A stretch of 64,000 nucleotides of DNA from positions 372,001 through 436,000 of the forward strand of contig NW_001799211.1 of the NCBI RefSeq assembly GCF_000165425.1, in the 5' to 3' direction. The notes beneath the pieces were generated by a model that worked only from the letters and a program-made list of their open reading frames with translations, did not search any database and was not told the DNA's origin. The DNA is from Paramecium tetraurelia. Lineage: Eukaryota > Ciliophora > Oligohymenophorea > Peniculida > Parameciidae. Below are positions 60,836-64,000 of this stretch, piece by piece (the first letter of the stretch is position 1; every line of letters starts with the position of its first letter). The position numbers and the translations under genes are program-made.

Positions 60836-61417
60836 ATGAGGATATTGCAAAAGCAATCATTCTTACCATATTTTTATTATTCATACCTAATTACTTTAAA
60901 TTTATAAATTAGAGATTGTCAGTCTCTTTAAAAGTACATTGATTTTAAAAATAAAGAGAATTTCTACCTACCTAGTGAAGGCTTACAAAAATATGATTGT
61001 GAAAAATATTTAAAAAACGAAAATGCTCTCAAATATAGAAAAATGGCAGTGAAGGCTATTTTCCCTATTGCTAATAAAAGAGGGAGTGCTTTGATTTTCA
61101 GTCAAATTGGTATGTAAGATTTAGAGAGCAGAAAATGTTTTTGAAAAAGTTTATGTGGGTAAAAGGGATGGCAAGAAAGAGGATTTAAAAAGTGATTTAA
61201 TTGATTTGGTAAGAACAGATCTTTAAATCTGTTGAAGCAAATAAATTATAATAAAAGGTAATTTATTCTTATTAAATTTTCTAGTTACTTTAGCAATACC
61301 AGTTTATTTTGCTTAATCAAGAAGATAGGTCTAATTCTCAAAGTTTACTTAAGAGCTCAAGAATATTAGCCATAGGATTCTTTAGGGAATAGCAATTAAA
61401 ATTAAGTTGAATAATGA
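60836..61417 (+). CDS. Hypothetical protein, 5' end unresolved
   Basis: TGA 61415-61417 is the stop. Introns of 22 nt (near 61110) and 29 nt (near 61209) fit, and a third, in-phase, 27-nt one (near 61259) may exist. The start given is the first in-frame ATG, but protein-like frames upstream (QPWQVFLKRFKHQPNIF, from about 60740, joined by a 31-nt intron; and more back to about 60580) suggest a longer gene. The sequence includes NFYLPSEGLQKYDCEKYL and MAVKAIFPIANKRGSALIF. Family unknown. Confidence 0.5.
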
Positions 61418-61618
61418 AAATTCATATCAAATAAAATTCAAAACATTATGTCTTTGAAAAATATTGTTATCATTAATCCAAAAAAGGCAACATTATCAAA
61501 TATTTTTAATATCACTATTCCTTATTCTAAAAGTGTGTTGCTTAATCGCTATCATTTATTATTCATCAGATGGCAAATAATTTTTTGAGAATATGAATCA
61601 AAACAATTTATAATTATT

Positions 61619-63090
61619 ATGATAGTAGAGAATGTTAAAAAAAACAAATTCTCTTTCTCTAGAAAGAGTGAATCAGAATAATAATGCAAACTAGATTAGT
61701 TCAAGAATAAACTCTAAGGTAAGCTATTTTTCTATGTGTAGGGGATGTACTCCAATTTCTCAAGAATACAAAACCAGATGATTAATCATTACAATCATTT
61801 TTGTAAAGGATGGGGATAAATTTGGAAGTTGATGAAGAGAAGTATATTTTGGATATAAAAGAATACCATAATAACTATATAGAAGGAGATATTTTAGGAG
61901 AAGGTTGTATAGGGTTAGTAAAGAGTGTGAAAAGAAAGAGTGATAATTTTGAATTCGCTTGTAAAACAGTGAAAACTGATTCAGAAGAAATTGTAAAGAA
62001 GGTAAAAGTTGAAAATAAATCGAAAGATGATATTGGAGTTTAAAAACCTTAAGAGATTGAATCATCCCCATATAGTGTCAATGAAAGAGATTTATATCTA
62101 ATGGAATGAAGGATTCTAATCCACTGGAATGGTATGTGTAATTATGGAGAAAATTGATGGGAGAGAGATGTTTGAGGTTATTTAATAATAAAAACAATAT
62201 AGTGGTATTATTTTAACTAAGAAAGAGACCATTGCTCGTGTACTATTCATATAGATCCTAGAAGCCATCAAATATATGCATGAAAACTATTGTTGCCATC
62301 GAGATTTAAAGCCAAATAACATTTTATGTGCACATGATGGCAAATCTATAAAAATAACTGATTTTAATGTAAATGACTTATTAAACGTAGGTTTCAAAAT
62401 TTAATGATAGTTATAAAGAGTTTGGAGATCTCAATTAACATGGAAAAATTGAAATGTGGACCTATACTGGAACTGTTGCATTCTCAGCACCTGAGATCTT
62501 TTCAGGAAACCTTTATAAGTAACTAAATTTATGTAATTAGTGAATAAGTTGATTTATGGAGTGCAGGTGTCATATTATTTGTAATGCTAAGTGGAGAATT
62601 GCCCTTCAATTCTGAATATCTCAACGATCTAATTGAGTAGATTAGATAGTGTAAATATGAGTTTGGCGGAATCATTTGGGATTAAATCTCTGAATCAGCT
62701 AAGGATCTGATTACTAATCTTCTATAATTGGATCCTGACAAAAGATTCACTCCAGAATAGGCTCTAAATCATCCTTGGATCACTCATGAATAAAGTAATT
62801 CAGATATTCCGAGATATTAATTGCAAATCAATATGGCTCGCATTTTGAGAGTTAAAAATATTAATCAGGAATCAAAGATCAAATAAATATGCTATTTATT
62901 TGGAGCTGGAGATATTTGGAAGAGACATTCTCTAGGTTAAGATACTAATCTAGATTTATATGACAATTTGAAAAAATATCGATCTATAGACATTTCTGAT
63001 AGTTGGAAAAATGCTGAAATCAAAGTGACAAAAGATCAAAGCAAAAAGGGTGTTTATACTATAGATTATCCCTTTACCGATTCTGATTGA
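61619..63090 (+). CDS. CaMK-like Ser/Thr kinase with DFN instead of DFG (459 aa)
   Basis: ATG 61619, TGA 63088-63090; introns of 23, 25, 22 and 22 nt. An N-terminal region of about 85 residues with KFSFSRKSESEQQ precedes the kinase: GEGCIGLVKSV glycine loop, FACKTVK Lys, HPHIVSMKEIYI, VIMEKIDGREMFEVI, YCCHRDLKPNNILC, ITDFN, then TGTVAFSAPEIFSG, DLWSAGVILFVMLSGELPF and LNHPWI. All usual residues are present except the DFG Gly, which is Asn (codons at 62360-62368), next to an intron. The 95-residue tail has no EF hand. Likely an active CDPK/CaMK relative. Confidence 0.87.
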
Positions 63091-63359
63091 ATTTAGAAAA
63101 ATTATTAATTTAATAATTTCTTAATTAATTTTATACAAATATTCTTATATAATTCTTATTTCTTTTGAATATTCTTCTACTCAATTTTTATCTATTAATA
63201 ATATTCAAAGTTTCAAGTTTAATTAATTAGGAGGATTTAAATGCTCTTGAGTTTTAATCGATAAAAAAATTATAATTTATATATAATGCTGAATCATTAA
63301 TTTAATGTAAACAAAATTTATCTAAGTTTATATAATAATCATAAAACTCTTATTGGGTT

Positions 63360-64000
63360 TCATTAAAAACCTTTTATATCTGATTTCTCTTATATCTCTT
63401 TTAATTCAATCTAATCTTGGTCATTTTGAGGGTCGTTTAAAAGTGAATCTTTGACTTCATTTGACTAATTGCCATTCATCACAGATTGCACAATTTCATC
63501 ATAAGTGATAATCTTCTATCCCCATTATTTGTATTAGTAGTAGATACCAGAGCAGGCTAAAATTATAATGCCAGTAAAATAAATGTAATATCTATAGTCC
63601 GAATTTCCTGAAATATTCTTAATTTCTGAAGGAAACCCTCCAGCAATCAAACCTATACCCTTAAACACTAAGTATGACTAAATAACATTTATATGTATAC
63701 TCCTAAAAAACTAGTACTAAAAATGATTAGATGATCGAATAATCTAAACGATAGAGCAGTGCACCCAAAACTGAAAACCAACATAATTGAATATAATAAG
63801 TATTAAGAAGTAACAAATTAAACCAATAGAGCATTCCACAACAGTAAAGACAAGACTACTCCAAGTCCAATACCTATTGCAACAATTCCGATTTTGTCTA
63901 AGTGCATAGATAAACCTCCTGCAAATGCTCCGATTAACACAGCGATTATCAACGTTAACCACAAAAAAAATGGATTGTCTCCCAAATCAATTTCACTGGA
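63360..64000 (-). CDS. DUF4203/TMEM198-like multi-pass membrane protein, 3' part (205 aa seen)
   Basis: TGA 63362-63360; the 5' part lies beyond the right edge. One 23-nt intron is near 63690. At least five hydrophobic helices are visible (FFLWLTLIIAVLIGAFAGGL; IGIVAIGIGLGVVLSLLLW; YLLYSIMLVFSFGCTALSF; YYIYFTGIIILACSGIYY) with Gly-rich faces, and GLIAGGFPSEI just after the Ser/Tyr-containing turn LGSYLVF. This is the DUF4203 pattern (TMEM198 family), a plasma-membrane or vesicle protein implicated in receptor assembly in animals. The C-terminal tail of about 60 residues is polar. Confidence 0.75.

Noticed and set aside
61760..62071. Leftward 103-codon hydrophobic frame
   Set aside because: It is antisense to the N-terminal part of the kinase at 61619, whose glycine loop and Lys motif define the true strand.
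1..64000. Standard genetic code, with many short genes split at TAA/TAG
   Set aside because: Conserved proteins (BCKDHB, SDR, SK channels, kinases, phosphatases) run through in-frame TAA and TAG at Gln positions, and stop only at TGA.

Overview
The window is ciliate somatic (macronuclear-type) DNA, almost certainly from Paramecium or a very close relative. Three things show this. Long conserved proteins read through only if TAA and TAG code for glutamine and TGA is the sole stop. The genes are broken by very short introns, mostly 19-30 nt, starting GTA and ending TAG, less often AAG or CAG. The DNA is very AT-rich and gene-dense, with some neighbouring genes only 14-40 bp apart. All coordinates below assume this code. 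They were assembled by hand-joining exons, and for nearly every gene the spliced length is a multiple of three.

Left part, 1-16.4 kb: a gene fragment at the edge; a doubtful gene with an internal TGA; a coiled-coil gene; a small hypothetical; a PH-domain plus permuted-papain (NlpC/P60-like) protein; a trichocyst matrix protein; a BTB-like protein; a one-pass membrane protein; a long coiled-coil gene with one in-frame TGA; a TPR protein; an SDR16C-type dehydrogenase; and mitochondrial branched-chain 2-oxoacid dehydrogenase E1 beta.

Middle, 17.4-43 kb: three very large paralogous membrane proteins (about 1,650-1,670 residues each), with an N-terminal multi-helix bundle, a conserved HC...CPC cysteine cluster, a PAS-like domain and a membrane-rich C-terminal half. 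Two are directly in tandem; the third lies 10 kb upstream. Between them are a SEH1-like nucleoporin, a small protein, a probable mitochondrial protein, a large coiled-coil protein and two tandem SK-type potassium channels. The association of PAS receptors with SK-like channels suggests a sensory or excitability neighbourhood; that is inference only.

Right part, 43-64 kb: an actin-fragmin-kinase-like protein; a very divergent tubulin with an eroded GTP-binding signature; a NAK-family endocytic kinase with a Q-rich tail; a MORN protein; an FCP/SCP phosphatase; coiled-coil proteins; a dual-specificity phosphatase; a CaMK-like kinase; a Dpy-30 protein; a Q-rich protein; a kinase with DFN in place of DFG; and the 3' part of a DUF4203/TMEM198-like membrane protein running off the right edge.

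Several gaps hold short, protein-like but incomplete frames that look like gene relics. I saw no rRNA, tRNA, CRISPR array or mobile element.
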